Assembly: GCF_014648855.1 (NCBI RefSeq)
Contig: NZ_BMRX01000001.1
Span: 62,001-126,000, forward strand
Direction of reading: 5' to 3'
DNA length: 64,000 bases
Source of the DNA: Streptomyces parvulus
GTDB lineage: Bacteria; Actinomycetota; Actinomycetes; Streptomycetales; Streptomycetaceae
Below, piece by piece: positions 36,962 to 46,858 of this stretch (position 1 is its first letter; each line of letters starts with the position of its first letter). Below the pieces are notes generated by a model. That model saw only the letters and a list, made by a program, of their open reading frames with translations. It was not told the DNA's origin and made no database searches. Made by a program: the position numbers and the translations under genes.

Positions 36962-38578
36962 CTACGAGCAGCGCTTGCCGTCCTCCGGGGCGGTGCCGCG
37001 GAGCAGGTAGGTGTTGATCGCGGAGTCGATGCAGGTGCTGCCGCGGCCGTACGCGGTGTGGCCGTCGCCCTCGTAGGTGAGGAGGCGGCCGGAGGCGAGC
37101 TGACCGGCCAGGGCCTCGGCCCAGCGGTACGGGGTGGCCGGGTCGCGGGTCGTGCCGACCACGACGATCGGGGTGGCGCCGGCGGCCGTGATGCGGTGCG
37201 GCTCGCCCGTGGCCCGCACCGGCCAGTACGCGCAGTTCAGCGAGGCCCAGGCGAGGCCCTCGCCGAAGACCGGCGACGCCTTCTCGAACTCGGGGACCGC
37301 GTCGCGCACCTCCTCCGGGGAGGAGAAGGCGGCCGGGAGGTCGAGGCAGTTCACGGCGGCGTTCGCGAACATCAGGTTGCTGTAGCCGCCGTCGGCCTCG
37401 CGCTCGTAGTAGCTGTCGGACAGGACCAGGAGACCGGCGCCGTCCTTCTCCTTCTTCGCCGAGGTCAGCGACTCGCGCAGCTGCTGCCAGGCGCCCTCGT
37501 CGTACATCGCGGCGATGACGCCCGTGGTGGCCAGGGACTCGGTCAGTTTGCGGCCGTCCGCGTCGCCGGTGGAGATCGGCTCGGCGTCCAGGTCGTCGAA
37601 GAAGGCCTTCAGGTTCTCGCCGGCCTTCCCGGGAGTGGTGCCCGGGCCGCCGAGGGGGCAGTCGGTGCGGCGTACGCAGTCCTTCGCGAAGGACTGGAAG
37701 GCGGTCTCGAAGCCCGCGGTCTGCTCCAGGTTCAGCCGGCGGGCGGGCAGGGAGGGGTCCATCGCCCCGTCCAGGACCAGGCGCCCGGTCCGGTCGGGGA
37801 AGAGCCCGGCGTAGGTCGCCCCGAGGAAGGTGCCGTACGAGGCTCCGACGTAGTTCAGCCGGTCGTCGCCCAGCGCCGCGCGCAGGACGTCCATGTCCCG
37901 GGCGGCCTCGACCGTCGAGACGTGGCGCAGCAGCTTCGGCGCGTCCGCCCCGCAGCCCTCGGCGAAGTCCTTGTACGCGCCGACCAGCTCGTCCGTCTCA
38001 CCCTGGTCGTCCGGGGTGACGTCGGTCCGCGTGTACGCGTCCATCTCGCGGCCGTCCAGGCACTCGACGGGCTCGCTGCGGGCCACGCCCCGCGGGTCGA
38101 CCGCGACCATGTCGTACTGGGCGCGGACCTCCTCCGGGTAGCCGATGCCCGCGTACTGCTGGAGGTACCCGACGGCGGAGCCGCCCGGGCCGCCCGGGTT
38201 GACGAGGAGCGAGCCGAGGCGCTTGCCGGGGCCAGTGGACTTCTTGCGGGCCACGGCGAGGCGCACGTCGCCCTCGGTGGGCTTGGCGTAGTCGAGCGGG
38301 GCCTTCATGGTGGCGCACTGGAAGCCGGGGACACCGCAGTCGCGCCAGGCGAGCTTCTGCTCGTAGTACGGCGACAGCTCGGCGGGCGTGGCCTTCGGCA
38401 GCGGGGCCAGGGACGCCGTCGCCGCCTCCGTCGAGCCTGCCGCCTCCGCCTCCGATCCGGCGGACGTGGACGCGCCCCCGGCCGAGCAGGCGGTGGCGAG
38501 CAGCGCGGCGGCGAGGAGCGTGGCTCGGATCCGGGTGCCGCCGGTGCGGGTCCTGCGGTGCGTGCGCCTTGTGTGCAT
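36962..38578 (-). CDS. Secreted alpha/beta-hydrolase lipoprotein (tripeptidyl aminopeptidase-like)
   Basis: A 538-residue protein with a twin-Arg-rich signal segment and lipobox LLATAC near residue 30, a Ser/Ala/Glu-rich linker, then an alpha/beta-hydrolase domain. The nucleophile lies in GASYGTFLG near residue 247, the acid in TRDPATPYRWAE near 465 and the histidine in EGDGHTAYG near 500. There is a TAP-like C-terminal domain and an oxyanion segment NPGGPGGSAVG. It resembles the Streptomyces SlpD/SlpE/Tap mycelial peptidases that release N-terminal tripeptides. Extracellular and membrane-tethered. Confidence 0.9.
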   Translation of the reverse strand: MHTRRTHRRTRTGGTRIRATLLAAALLATACSAGGASTSAGSEAEAAGSTEAATASLAPLPKATPAELSPYYEQKLAWRDCGVPGFQCATMKAPLDYAKPTEGDVRLAVARKKSTGPGKRLGSLLVNPGGPGGSAVGYLQQYAGIGYPEEVRAQYDMVAVDPRGVARSEPVECLDGREMDAYTRTDVTPDDQGETDELVGAYKDFAEGCGADAPKLLRHVSTVEAARDMDVLRAALGDDRLNYVGASYGTFLGATYAGLFPDRTGRLVLDGAMDPSLPARRLNLEQTAGFETAFQSFAKDCVRRTDCPLGGPGTTPGKAGENLKAFFDDLDAEPISTGDADGRKLTESLATTGVIAAMYDEGAWQQLRESLTSAKKEKDGAGLLVLSDSYYEREADGGYSNLMFANAAVNCLDLPAAFSSPEEVRDAVPEFEKASPVFGEGLAWASLNCAYWPVRATGEPHRITAAGATPIVVVGTTRDPATPYRWAEALAGQLASGRLLTYEGDGHTAYGRGSTCIDSAINTYLLRGTAPEDGKRCS

Positions 38579-38686
38579 TGAGCGAGCGTAACTCTCCGCG
38601 ATGAGGTGGAAGCGGTGCGTGGTTCCCGGTGCCTCGTTCGTGTTACGCCGTCAAGCGGATGCGTCCCGGTGCCGACGGCGCGCGGC

Positions 38687-39892
38687 TCAGCCCGCTCTGA
38701 GCGCCATCGTCATCGCCTCCACCGCCAGCAGCGGCGGCACGTTGCGGTCGAGGGCGTCACCGCAGGCGGCGATGGCCTCGATGCGGCGGAGGGTCGCCTC
38801 GGGCGAGCTGCCGTGGGCCAGCCGGTCGAGGGCGTCCTGCGCGTCGGCGTTGGCGATCGCCACGCGGGAGCCGAGCTGGAGGGCGAGGACGTCGCGGTAG
38901 AAGGTGGTGAGGTCGGTCAGGGCGAGGTCGAGGCTGTCGCGCTGCGTACGCGTCCGGCGGCGCTTCTGCTTGTCCTCCAGCTCCTTCATCACGCCGGCCG
39001 TGCCGCGCGGGAGTCTGCCGCCCTGGGCCGCTCCGAGGGCCGCCTTCAGCTCCTCGGCCTCCTTGCCGTCCATGTCCTCGGCGAGTTGCTTGGCGTCCTC
39101 GGCCGCAGCGTCGACCAGCTCCTGCGCGGCCCTGAGCGCGCCGCCGACGTCCTCGACCCGCAGGGGCAGCTTCAGCACGGCGGCCCGGCGCTCCCGGGCG
39201 GCCCGGTCGGTGGCCAGGCGGCGGGCCCGGTCCACGTGGCCCTGGGTGGCGCGGGCCGCGGCGGCGGCGACCGGCGGCTCGATGCCCTCGCGGCGGACGA
39301 GCATGTCGGCGACGGCGTCCACCGACGGCGTGCGCAGGTTCAGGTGGCGGCAGCGGGAGCGGATGGTGGGCAGCACGTCCTCGATGGACGGGGCGCACAG
39401 CATCCACACGGTCCGGGGGGCGGGCTCCTCGACGGCCTTGAGGACGGCGTTGGCCGACTTCTCGTTGAGCCGCTCGGCGTCCTCGACCAGGATGATCTGC
39501 CAGCGGCCGTTGGCCGGTGAGGTGAACGACTTGCGGACCGTGTCCCGCATGTCCTTGACGAGGATCTCGGCGCCCACGGCGGTCACCGTGCTGACGTCGG
39601 CGTGGGTGCCGAGGAGCGCGGTGTGGCAGCCGTCGCAGAAGCCGCAGCCGGGGACCCCGCCGAGCGCGCGGTCGGGGCTCACGCACTGGAGGGCGGCGGC
39701 GAAGGCGCGCGCTGTCCGGGTCACCCCCGCGCCGGGCGGTCCGGTGAACAGCCACGCGTGCGTCATGCTCGACGCCTCCGGCAGCGGGCCCTCGGAGGCC
39801 GCCGCGGTGACGAGGGCGTCGGCGTCCCGGGCAGCGGCGGCGAGCTGCTCGCTCACCTTCTCCTGCCCGACCAGGTCGTCCCACACGGTCAT
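38687..39892 (-). CDS. holB: DNA polymerase III subunit delta'
   Basis: A 401-residue clamp-loader subunit. The Rossmann-like AAA+ domain has a modified P-loop GPPGAGVTRTA (Lys replaced by Val), as expected for delta', which does not hydrolyse ATP. The zinc module has three cysteines in PGCGFCDGCHT (with CVSP upstream as the fourth); the sensor/SRC motif is IRSRCRHLNL. The ATG at 39892 begins MTVWDDLVGQ. It follows the transporter-thymidylate kinase fusion gene by 115 bp, an order conserved across actinobacteria. Confidence 0.93.
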   Translation of the reverse strand: MTVWDDLVGQEKVSEQLAAAARDADALVTAAASEGPLPEASSMTHAWLFTGPPGAGVTRTARAFAAALQCVSPDRALGGVPGCGFCDGCHTALLGTHADVSTVTAVGAEILVKDMRDTVRKSFTSPANGRWQIILVEDAERLNEKSANAVLKAVEEPAPRTVWMLCAPSIEDVLPTIRSRCRHLNLRTPSVDAVADMLVRREGIEPPVAAAAARATQGHVDRARRLATDRAARERRAAVLKLPLRVEDVGGALRAAQELVDAAAEDAKQLAEDMDGKEAEELKAALGAAQGGRLPRGTAGVMKELEDKQKRRRTRTQRDSLDLALTDLTTFYRDVLALQLGSRVAIANADAQDALDRLAHGSSPEATLRRIEAIAACGDALDRNVPPLLAVEAMTMALRAG

Positions 39893-40007
39893 GGGTCGTG
39901 CCGCCCTTCCGTCACGTTCCGCCGTCGCACGCGCCGCATCCGTCCCGCGTCGCGGCTTCCATTGTGCGGGGCGGCACTGACAGCGGGCCCCGGCCGGGGC
40001 CCGGCGC

Positions 40008-43000
40008 TCAGCGTCGTCCCCGGCCCCTGCCCCGGCGGCCGCCGTCGTCACCGCGGCCCTCGTCGCCACGACGAGCCGCGTCGTCGCGGCCGTCCTCGTC
40101 GTCGTGCGGGCCGAGCAGTTCGTCCGCCAGGCTGGGCAGGTCGTCGAGCGGCGTCTCCTCGGCCCAGTCGGAGCGGCGCCGGCGCGGCGGTGCCTGGTCC
40201 GGGTCGATCCGGGGCAGTTCGCGCGTACGGTCCTGGGGCTCCGGGCCGCGGTCGGCGGCACCCTCGCCGGCGCCGTCCTCCCGGAAGTAGCCCGGCGGGA
40301 CCCGGTCCGCGGGATCGTCGTCGCGCACGGGGGGCAGCACGGCCGTCTCGTCGGGGGCACCCGGCGTCACCGGCGGCAGGACCGCCGTCTCGTCGGCCGC
40401 GCGCGGCTCCACCGCGGGCAGCACCGTGGTCTCGTCGCCGTCCCGCGGCTCCACCGCCGGCAGCACCGTCGTCTCGGCGGCCGAACCGTCGGGCTCGGGC
40501 GGCTTGGGCAGCTCGGCCGTCACCTCGGCCTCGGACTCCCGGGCCCCGGACGCGCGGTCGTCGCGGGCCCCGTCCGGGGCGGCCCCGTCGGCGTCGTCGC
40601 GCACCGGCCGCAGGACGGCCGTGTCCTCCACGGGCCCGCCGGAGGCGTTCGTCGGGGTCACGACCGGCGTCGGCACGGTCGCCGCGTCCTGGGGGGCCGC
40701 GGTCCGCTTCGGCCGGGGGGCGTCCGCCGCGGGCGGCGCCGACGTCCTCGGGCCCGCCGCGGCAGCGGCGGCGGCCGCCTCCGCGGCACGACGCGCCTCC
40801 TCGGCCCGCAGCAGGGCCTCCTCGGCCTTGCGCTGCTTCTCCAGGCGCCGCTCCTCGGCCTCGGCGTGCAGCCGCGCCTCCTCCTCGGCCTGCTTGCGGC
40901 GGCGCTCCTCCTCGGCCCGCAGCCGCGCCTCCTCCTCGGCGCGCGCCTTCTCCTCGGCGAGGAGCCGGACCCGCTCCTCCTCGGCCTTCCGGCTGGCTTC
41001 CTCGGCCCGCAGCCGGGCCTCCTCGGCCTGCCGCTCGGCCTCGCGCCGCTGCGCCTCCTCCAGCTCGCGCCGCTTGCGCTCCTCCTCCTCGGCGCGCAGC
41101 CGCTCCAGCTGCTCGAGGCGCTCGCGCTCCAGGCGCTCCTCCTCGGCCTTGCGGGCGGCCTCCTCCTCGGCCTTGCGGCGGGCTTCCTCCTCGGCCTTGC
41201 GGCGCGCCTCCTCCCGGGCCTGGATCTCGGCCTCGGACAGCGGCAGCACCTGGTCGAGCCGGTGGCGTACGACGCTGCCGACGGCCTCGGGCTCCTGGCC
41301 CGCGTCGACGACGAGGTAGCGCCCGGGGTCGGCCGCGGCCAGGGTGAGGAAACCGGAGCGCACGCGCGCGTGGAACTCGGCGGGCTCCGACTCCAGCCGG
41401 TCCGGCGCCTCGGTGAACCGCTCGCGGGCGGCCTCCGGGGAGACGTCCAGCAGGACGGTCAGGTTCGGTACGAGGCCGTTGGTGGCCCAGCGGTTGATGC
41501 GGGCGATCTCGGTCGGCGACAGGTCGCGGCCGGCGCCCTGGTAGGCGACCGAGGAGTCGATGTAGCGGTCGGAGATGACCACGGCGCCGCGTTCCAGCGC
41601 GGGCCGGACCACGGTGTCGACGTGCTCCGCGCGGTCGGCGGCGTACAGCAGCGCCTCCGCGCGGTGCGACAGGCCGGCGCTGGAGACGTCGAGCAGGATG
41701 GAGCGCAGGCGCTTGCCCACCGGGGTGGCTCCCGGCTCGCGCGTGAGCACCACCTCGTGCCCCTTGCCCCGGATCCACTCGGCGAGCGCCTCGGCCTGGG
41801 TGGACTTGCCGGCGCCGTCACCGCCCTCCAGGGCGATGAAGAAGCCGCCCGCCGCGGGCGCCGGAACCGGGTCGTCGCCGCCGAGCAGCGCGTCCCGCAG
41901 GTCGTGCCGCAGCGGGACGCCGGACCGGTCGTCGACCTTGGCCAGCACCAGCGCGGCCACCGGCAGCAGCAGCGCGCCGACCAGCATCAGGACGAAGGCG
42001 GCGCCGCCGTGCGCGAAGACGAACTTGCCGTTCTCCAGCCGGTGCGGGCCGATCGCCGCGGCGACCACGGGCGCGACGACCGCGCCGAGGGCCACGCAGA
42101 CCCGGACGACCGCGTGCAGGTGCTCGGTCGTCCGTGCCCGGCGGGCGTCCTCGGTCTCCTGGTCGATCAGCGCGTGCCCCGTGTTGGCGGAGACGCCCGC
42201 GCCGGCACCGGCCAGCGCGAGGAGCAGCAGCACGGTGGTGTCGTCCGGGACCAGCCCGGCGGCGAGCAGGGCGACGCCGGCGAAGGCGATGGCCAGCGCC
42301 AGCAGGCGCCGGCGGGACAGGGAGGGCAGCAGGGCCGGGGCCGTGCGGATGCCGACGACGACTCCGCCGGTGAGGGCGGCCACCATCAGCCCGAAGAGCA
42401 CCGGGCCGCCGCCCAGGTCCTTGGCGTGCAGCACCGCGACGGCGACCGCGGCGGCCACGACGGCGGCGACCGCGCCGCAGGCGAGCACCAGCAGGGGCAG
42501 GACGCCGGTGCGGCCCTTGTCGGCGCCGGTGCCGCTCTTCGGACGGCGCAGGCCCTCCAGCGGCGAGCGCGCGCGGGGGGTGCGGACGCCGGGCAGCTCC
42601 AGGAAGGTCACCACGGACAGGGAGGCGGCGAAGAGTCCGGCCGCGACGTAGGAGGCGAGCGCCGCCTGGTGTCCGGCGAACCAGTCGATGCCGGCGCCCA
42701 GCAGGTTGTTGACGAGCCCGGCGACGACCAGGACCAGGCCGGCCAGGGGGATCGCGACGAAGCCCGTACGCAGCGACAGGCGGCGCAGCGCGTCCATGTG
42801 GTCGGGAAGCGGCCGCACCGCGGCACCCTCCGGGGGCGGCTCCGGGAGCAGGGCGGGGGCCGCGCTCTCGCGGCACACCGTCCAGAAGCGCTCGGCGACG
42901 CCGGTCACGAAGGCGGTCACCAGGAGGACGGCGAGGGCGTCGTCCGGTGTCCAGTCGATCCACAGGGGGGCGACGATCAGCAGCGCGGCGCGCAGCCCGT

Positions 43001-43370
43001 CGGCGCCGACCATGGTCCAGCGGCGGTCGAGCGGGCCGTCCTGCGAGGTGAGCGAGGTGAGGGGTCCGAGCAGGACGGCGCCGAAGAGCAGCGTCGCCAG
43101 AATCCGGACACCGAAGACGGTCGCCACTGCGAACGCCACGCCCCGGTAGCCCCCGCCGAAAGAGCCCGCGCCGATCGCGGCCTGGACGGCGAGGAGGACC
43201 AGCACCAGCAGGGCGAGGATGTCGCCGACACCCCCCACGAGCTGTGCGCTCCACAAGCGCCGCAGCTGCGGACGGCGCAGCAGGGCGCGGACGGCGCGCT
43301 CGCGGGAGTCCGCGACGAGTGCGTCGTCCGGGGCGGGGTGAGGGGCCGTTGGCTGCTCGGCTCGCGTCAT
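40008..43370 (-). CDS. tmk: Membrane transporter-like / thymidylate kinase / coiled-coil fusion
   Basis: A 1120-residue multidomain protein. Residues about 30-490 have twelve or so hydrophobic helices of MFS type. Residues about 510-715 are a complete dTMP kinase: P-loop EGGDGAGKST near 517, TREPGATPVG, and SDRYIDSS near 600. Residues about 715-870 form a long charged Glu/Ala/Arg coiled coil. The rest is disordered, with a repeated ETTVLPAVEPR-like motif and an Arg/Gly tail. dTMP kinase makes dTDP for DNA synthesis; as the only such kinase seen here it is probably essential and membrane-tethered. Followed by holB. Confidence 0.92.
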   Translation of the reverse strand: MTRAEQPTAPHPAPDDALVADSRERAVRALLRRPQLRRLWSAQLVGGVGDILALLVLVLLAVQAAIGAGSFGGGYRGVAFAVATVFGVRILATLLFGAVLLGPLTSLTSQDGPLDRRWTMVGADGLRAALLIVAPLWIDWTPDDALAVLLVTAFVTGVAERFWTVCRESAAPALLPEPPPEGAAVRPLPDHMDALRRLSLRTGFVAIPLAGLVLVVAGLVNNLLGAGIDWFAGHQAALASYVAAGLFAASLSVVTFLELPGVRTPRARSPLEGLRRPKSGTGADKGRTGVLPLLVLACGAVAAVVAAAVAVAVLHAKDLGGGPVLFGLMVAALTGGVVVGIRTAPALLPSLSRRRLLALAIAFAGVALLAAGLVPDDTTVLLLLALAGAGAGVSANTGHALIDQETEDARRARTTEHLHAVVRVCVALGAVVAPVVAAAIGPHRLENGKFVFAHGGAAFVLMLVGALLLPVAALVLAKVDDRSGVPLRHDLRDALLGGDDPVPAPAAGGFFIALEGGDGAGKSTQAEALAEWIRGKGHEVVLTREPGATPVGKRLRSILLDVSSAGLSHRAEALLYAADRAEHVDTVVRPALERGAVVISDRYIDSSVAYQGAGRDLSPTEIARINRWATNGLVPNLTVLLDVSPEAARERFTEAPDRLESEPAEFHARVRSGFLTLAAADPGRYLVVDAGQEPEAVGSVVRHRLDQVLPLSEAEIQAREEARRKAEEEARRKAEEEAARKAEEERLERERLEQLERLRAEEEERKRRELEEAQRREAERQAEEARLRAEEASRKAEEERVRLLAEEKARAEEEARLRAEEERRRKQAEEEARLHAEAEERRLEKQRKAEEALLRAEEARRAAEAAAAAAAAGPRTSAPPAADAPRPKRTAAPQDAATVPTPVVTPTNASGGPVEDTAVLRPVRDDADGAAPDGARDDRASGARESEAEVTAELPKPPEPDGSAAETTVLPAVEPRDGDETTVLPAVEPRAADETAVLPPVTPGAPDETAVLPPVRDDDPADRVPPGYFREDGAGEGAADRGPEPQDRTRELPRIDPDQAPPRRRRSDWAEETPLDDLPSLADELLGPHDDEDGRDDAARRGDEGRGDDGGRRGRGRGRR

Positions 43371-43426
43371 GCGTTCAGCCTATCGGTCGCCGCCGACAGT
43401 CCGGCATGCCCGGCCCGACCTGCGAG

Positions 43427-43455
43427 CGCCCCGGCATCCGAAAGATGCCGGGGCG
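43427..43455 (-). terminator. Hairpin downstream of topA
   Basis: Perfect 12-bp stem CGCCCCGGCATC / GATGCCGGGGCG with a 5-nt loop, 71 bp beyond the topA stop. The T-run lies on the plus-strand side (TTCGTTTT), oddly the wrong side for topA; it may still terminate as a G+C hairpin or insulate tmk. Confidence 0.65.
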
Positions 43456-43525
43456 TTCGTTTTGCGAAGGTGGGCGTGGCCCGAACCGGTCGGCTCCGGG
43501 GCCGCGCCCGGCTCCTGAGCGGGGC

Positions 43526-46390
43526 TCAGTCCTCCGACGCCGGTGCGGCGGTCGCCTTCTCGGCGGCCGACTTGGCGGCGGTCTTCGTGGCCGTCTTCTT
43601 CGCGGTGCTCTTGGCGGCGGTGGTCTTCTTGGCCGCCGTCGTCTTCGCCGCCGTCGTCTTCTTGGCGGCCGTCTTCTTGGCCGGGGCCTTCTTGGCGGCC
43701 GTCTTCTTGGTGGCCTTCTTCGCCGTCTTCTTGGCAGGCCCCTTGGCGCGCTTCTCGGCGAGCAGTTCGTAACCGCGCTCCGGCGTGATCTCCTCGACGC
43801 TGTCGCCGGAGCGCAGGGTCGCGTTGGTCTCGCCGTCGGTGACGTACGGGCCGAAGCGGCCGTCCTTGACCACGACCGGCTTCTCGCTGACCGGGTCGGT
43901 GCCCAGCTCCTTCAGCGGCGGCTTGGCGGCGGCCCGGCCACGCTGCTTGGGCTGGGCGTAGATCGCCAGCGCCTCCTCCAGCGTGATCGTGAAGAGCTGC
44001 TCCTCCGCCTGGAGGGACCGCGAGTCGGTGCCCTTCTTCAGGTACGGGCCGTAGCGGCCGTTCTGCGCGGTGATCTCGACGCCCTCGGCGTCGGCGCCGA
44101 CGACGCGCGGCAGCGACATGAGCTTCAGGGCGTCGTCCAGCGTGACGGTGTCCAGCGCCATCGTCTTGAACAGCGAGGCCGTCCGCGGCTTCACGGCGTT
44201 CTTGCCGGTCTTCGGGGTGCCCTCGGGGAGCACCTCGGTGACGTAGGGGCCGTAGCGGCCGTCCTTGGCGACGATGGTGTGGCCGGTGGCCGGGTCGGTG
44301 CCCAGCTCGAAGTCGCCGCTCGGCTTGGCGAGCAGTTCCTCCGCCAGCTCGACGGACAGCTCGTCGGGGGCCAGGTCGTCGGGGACGTCGGCGCGCTGGT
44401 GGTTCTCGGCGTCCTTCTCGCCGCGCTCGACGTAGGGGCCGTAGCGGCCCACGCGCAGCTTGATGTCGTTGCCGACGGGGAAGGACGACACCTCTCGGGC
44501 GTCGATGGCGCCGAGGTCGGTGACGAGTTCCTTGAGGCCGCCGAGGTGGTCGCCGTCGCCGTTGCCGGCCTCGGCCGCGCCGCCGGTCCCGGTGCCCTCG
44601 CCGAAGTAGAAGCGCCGCAGCCACGGCACCGACTGGGCCTCGCCGCGGGCGATGGCGTCGAGGTCGTCCTCCATCTTGGCGGTGAAGTCGTAGTCGACGA
44701 GCCGCCCGAAGTGCTTCTCCAGGAGGTTGACCACGGCGAAGGAGAGGAAGGACGGGACGAGTGCCGTGCCCTTCTTGAAGACGTACCCGCGGTCCAGGAT
44801 GGTGCCGATGATCGACGCGTACGTCGACGGGCGGCCGATCTCGCGCTCCTCCAGCTCCTTGACCAGCGACGCCTCGGTGTAGCGGGCCGGGGGCTTGGTG
44901 GCGTGGCCGTCGACCGTGATCTGCTCGGCCGTCAGCGCGTCGCCCTCGGAGACCTGCGGCAGCCGGCGCTCGCGGTCGTCCAGCTCGGCGTTCGGGTCGT
45001 CGGCGCCCTCGACGTAGGCCTTGAGGAAGCCGTGGAAGGTGATGGTCTTGCCGGAGGCGCTGAACTCGACGTCGCGGCCGTCGGAGGCGGCGCCGCCGAT
45101 CTTCACGGTGACGCTGTTGCCGGTCGCGTCCTTCATCTGGGAGGCGACGGTCCGCTTCCAGATCAGCTCGTAGAGCTTGAACTGGTCGCCGGTCAGCCCG
45201 GTCTCGGCGGGCGTGCGGAAACGATCACCCGACGGGCGGATCGCCTCGTGCGCCTCCTGGGCGTTCTTGACCTTGCCGGCGTACGTCCGCGGCTGGGGCG
45301 GCAGGTAGTCGGCGCCGTACAGCTGCGTCACCTGGGCGCGGGCGGCGGAGACCGCCGTGTCGCTCAGGGTCGTCGAGTCCGTACGCATGTAGGTGATGTA
45401 GCCGTTCTCGTACAGCTTCTGGGCGATCTGCATGGTCGCCTTGGCGCCGAAGCCGAGCTTGCGGCTCGCCTCCTGCTGGAGCGTCGTCGTACGGAACGGG
45501 GCGTACGGCGAGCGGCGGTACGGCTTGGACTCGACGGAGCGGACGGAGAACCGGGTGTCCTCCAGCGCGGCGGCGAGCGCGCGGGCGTTCGCCTCGTCGA
45601 GGTGGAGGGTGTTGGCGCTCTTGAGCTGCCCCAGGGAGTCGAAGTCTCGGCCCTGGGCGACACGCCGACCGTCGACCGTCTGGAGGCGTGCGACCAGCGA
45701 CGACGGGTCGGAGGCGTCGCCCGCGCGGCCGGTCGCGAAGGTACCGGTGAGGTCCCAGTACTCGGCGGAGCGGAACGCGATGCGCTCGCGCTCCCGCTCG
45801 ACGACGAGGCGGGTGGCGACGGACTGGACGCGGCCCGCCGACAGCTTCGGCATGACCTTCTTCCACAGGACCGGCGAGACCTCGTAGCCGTAGAGGCGGT
45901 CGAGGATGCGGCGGGTCTCCTGGGCGTCGACCAGCTTCTGGTTGAGCTGGCGCGGGTTGGCCACGGCGGCCCGGATGGCGTCCTTGGTGATCTCGTGGAA
46001 CACCATGCGCTTGACCGGGATCTTCGGCTTGAGGACTTCCTGCAGGTGCCAGGCGATGGCCTCGCCCTCGCGGTCCTCATCGGTGGCGAGGAAGAGTTCG
46101 TCGGAGTCCTTCAGGAGGTCCTTGAGCTTCCTGACCTGCGCCTTCTTGTCGGCGTTGACCACATAGATCGGCTGGAAGTCGTGTTCGACGTCCACACCGA
46201 GGCGGCGGACCTCGCCGGTGTACTTCTCCGGCACCTCGGCGGCGCCGCTGGGAAGGTCGCGAATGTGCCCGACGCTCGCCTCGACGACGTAACCAGGGCC
46301 GAGATAGCCCTTGATCGTCTTCGCCTTGGCAGGCGACTCGACGATGACGAGTCGGCGGCCGCCGTTCGCGGTCTCGCTGGTCGGGGACAA
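43526..46390 (-). CDS. topA: DNA topoisomerase I with lysine-rich C-terminal tail
   Basis: A type IA topoisomerase, 954 residues, relaxing negative supercoils. The Toprim domain begins RRLVIVESPAKAKTIKGYLG with ATDEDREGEAIAWHL near residue 105; catalytic Tyr334 is in YITYMRTDST. The C-terminal half has four zinc-free repeats marked by GRYGPYV / GRFGPYV. The last 75 or so residues are an Ala/Lys tail (AAKKTAAKK-type), a feature linked to high processivity in Streptomyces TopA. The start is a TTG at 46390 (encoding MSPTSET) preceded by GGAGAGAAG. Confidence 0.95.
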   Translation of the reverse strand: MSPTSETANGGRRLVIVESPAKAKTIKGYLGPGYVVEASVGHIRDLPSGAAEVPEKYTGEVRRLGVDVEHDFQPIYVVNADKKAQVRKLKDLLKDSDELFLATDEDREGEAIAWHLQEVLKPKIPVKRMVFHEITKDAIRAAVANPRQLNQKLVDAQETRRILDRLYGYEVSPVLWKKVMPKLSAGRVQSVATRLVVERERERIAFRSAEYWDLTGTFATGRAGDASDPSSLVARLQTVDGRRVAQGRDFDSLGQLKSANTLHLDEANARALAAALEDTRFSVRSVESKPYRRSPYAPFRTTTLQQEASRKLGFGAKATMQIAQKLYENGYITYMRTDSTTLSDTAVSAARAQVTQLYGADYLPPQPRTYAGKVKNAQEAHEAIRPSGDRFRTPAETGLTGDQFKLYELIWKRTVASQMKDATGNSVTVKIGGAASDGRDVEFSASGKTITFHGFLKAYVEGADDPNAELDDRERRLPQVSEGDALTAEQITVDGHATKPPARYTEASLVKELEEREIGRPSTYASIIGTILDRGYVFKKGTALVPSFLSFAVVNLLEKHFGRLVDYDFTAKMEDDLDAIARGEAQSVPWLRRFYFGEGTGTGGAAEAGNGDGDHLGGLKELVTDLGAIDAREVSSFPVGNDIKLRVGRYGPYVERGEKDAENHQRADVPDDLAPDELSVELAEELLAKPSGDFELGTDPATGHTIVAKDGRYGPYVTEVLPEGTPKTGKNAVKPRTASLFKTMALDTVTLDDALKLMSLPRVVGADAEGVEITAQNGRYGPYLKKGTDSRSLQAEEQLFTITLEEALAIYAQPKQRGRAAAKPPLKELGTDPVSEKPVVVKDGRFGPYVTDGETNATLRSGDSVEEITPERGYELLAEKRAKGPAKKTAKKATKKTAAKKAPAKKTAAKKTTAAKTTAAKKTTAAKSTAKKTATKTAAKSAAEKATAAPASED

Positions 46391-46660
46391 CTTCGCTCTT
46401 CTCTCCGGTCGACGCTGGGCCTCCCCGGGCCGTGGTCCCCGGGGTCGGGTCGTACTGCGTTTCGGTCGTGACGCTGCGGAGTGTGACGGTACCTCCCGCC
46501 CCCGTGTCAAACGGGAAAAGCCCGCAACGGCCACTCGAACGGTAACCCGACGAACCCGGTTCCTGCCGCCCGGAGTGGTCACCGGCCCCGATCCGGGTAT
46601 CCGGAGCGCGATCCCCCGATTACTCGGCGGAGGACGCGGCAGGGGGCCGGAACCGGCCTC

Positions 46661-46858
46661 TCAGACGTGCGTCAGGCACCAGGCCCCGAGGAGCAGCGCG
46701 ACCACGCCGGCGACGCTCGCGACGGTGGCCGATGCGACGGGGCTCACACCGTGCGCGACGGGCCGGCCGTGCCGCACCCGCGTCGTGGTCCACACCAGCA
46801 GACCCGCCCCGAACAGGGCGAACACCAGTCCCGCGAAGATCGCCGGTCCGCTCTCCAT
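46661..46858 (-). CDS. Small two-helix membrane protein
   Basis: A 65-residue protein with two hydrophobic segments (IFAGLVFALFGAGLLVWTT and ATVASVAGVVALLLGAWCL) separated by a short basic loop RVRHGRPVAHG. ATG 46858, with AGGGG about 9 nt upstream. No family is recognised. It lies alone between topA and the methyltransferase gene on the same strand. Confidence 0.7.
   Translation of the reverse strand: MESGPAIFAGLVFALFGAGLLVWTTTRVRHGRPVAHGVSPVASATVASVAGVVALLLGAWCLTHV

Noticed and set aside
43244..46471. Very long plus-strand open frame (1075 codons) across topA
   Set aside because: Antisense shadow of topA and tmk; Gly/Val/Ala/Arg/Glu-rich without domains, produced by the third-position G+C bias.
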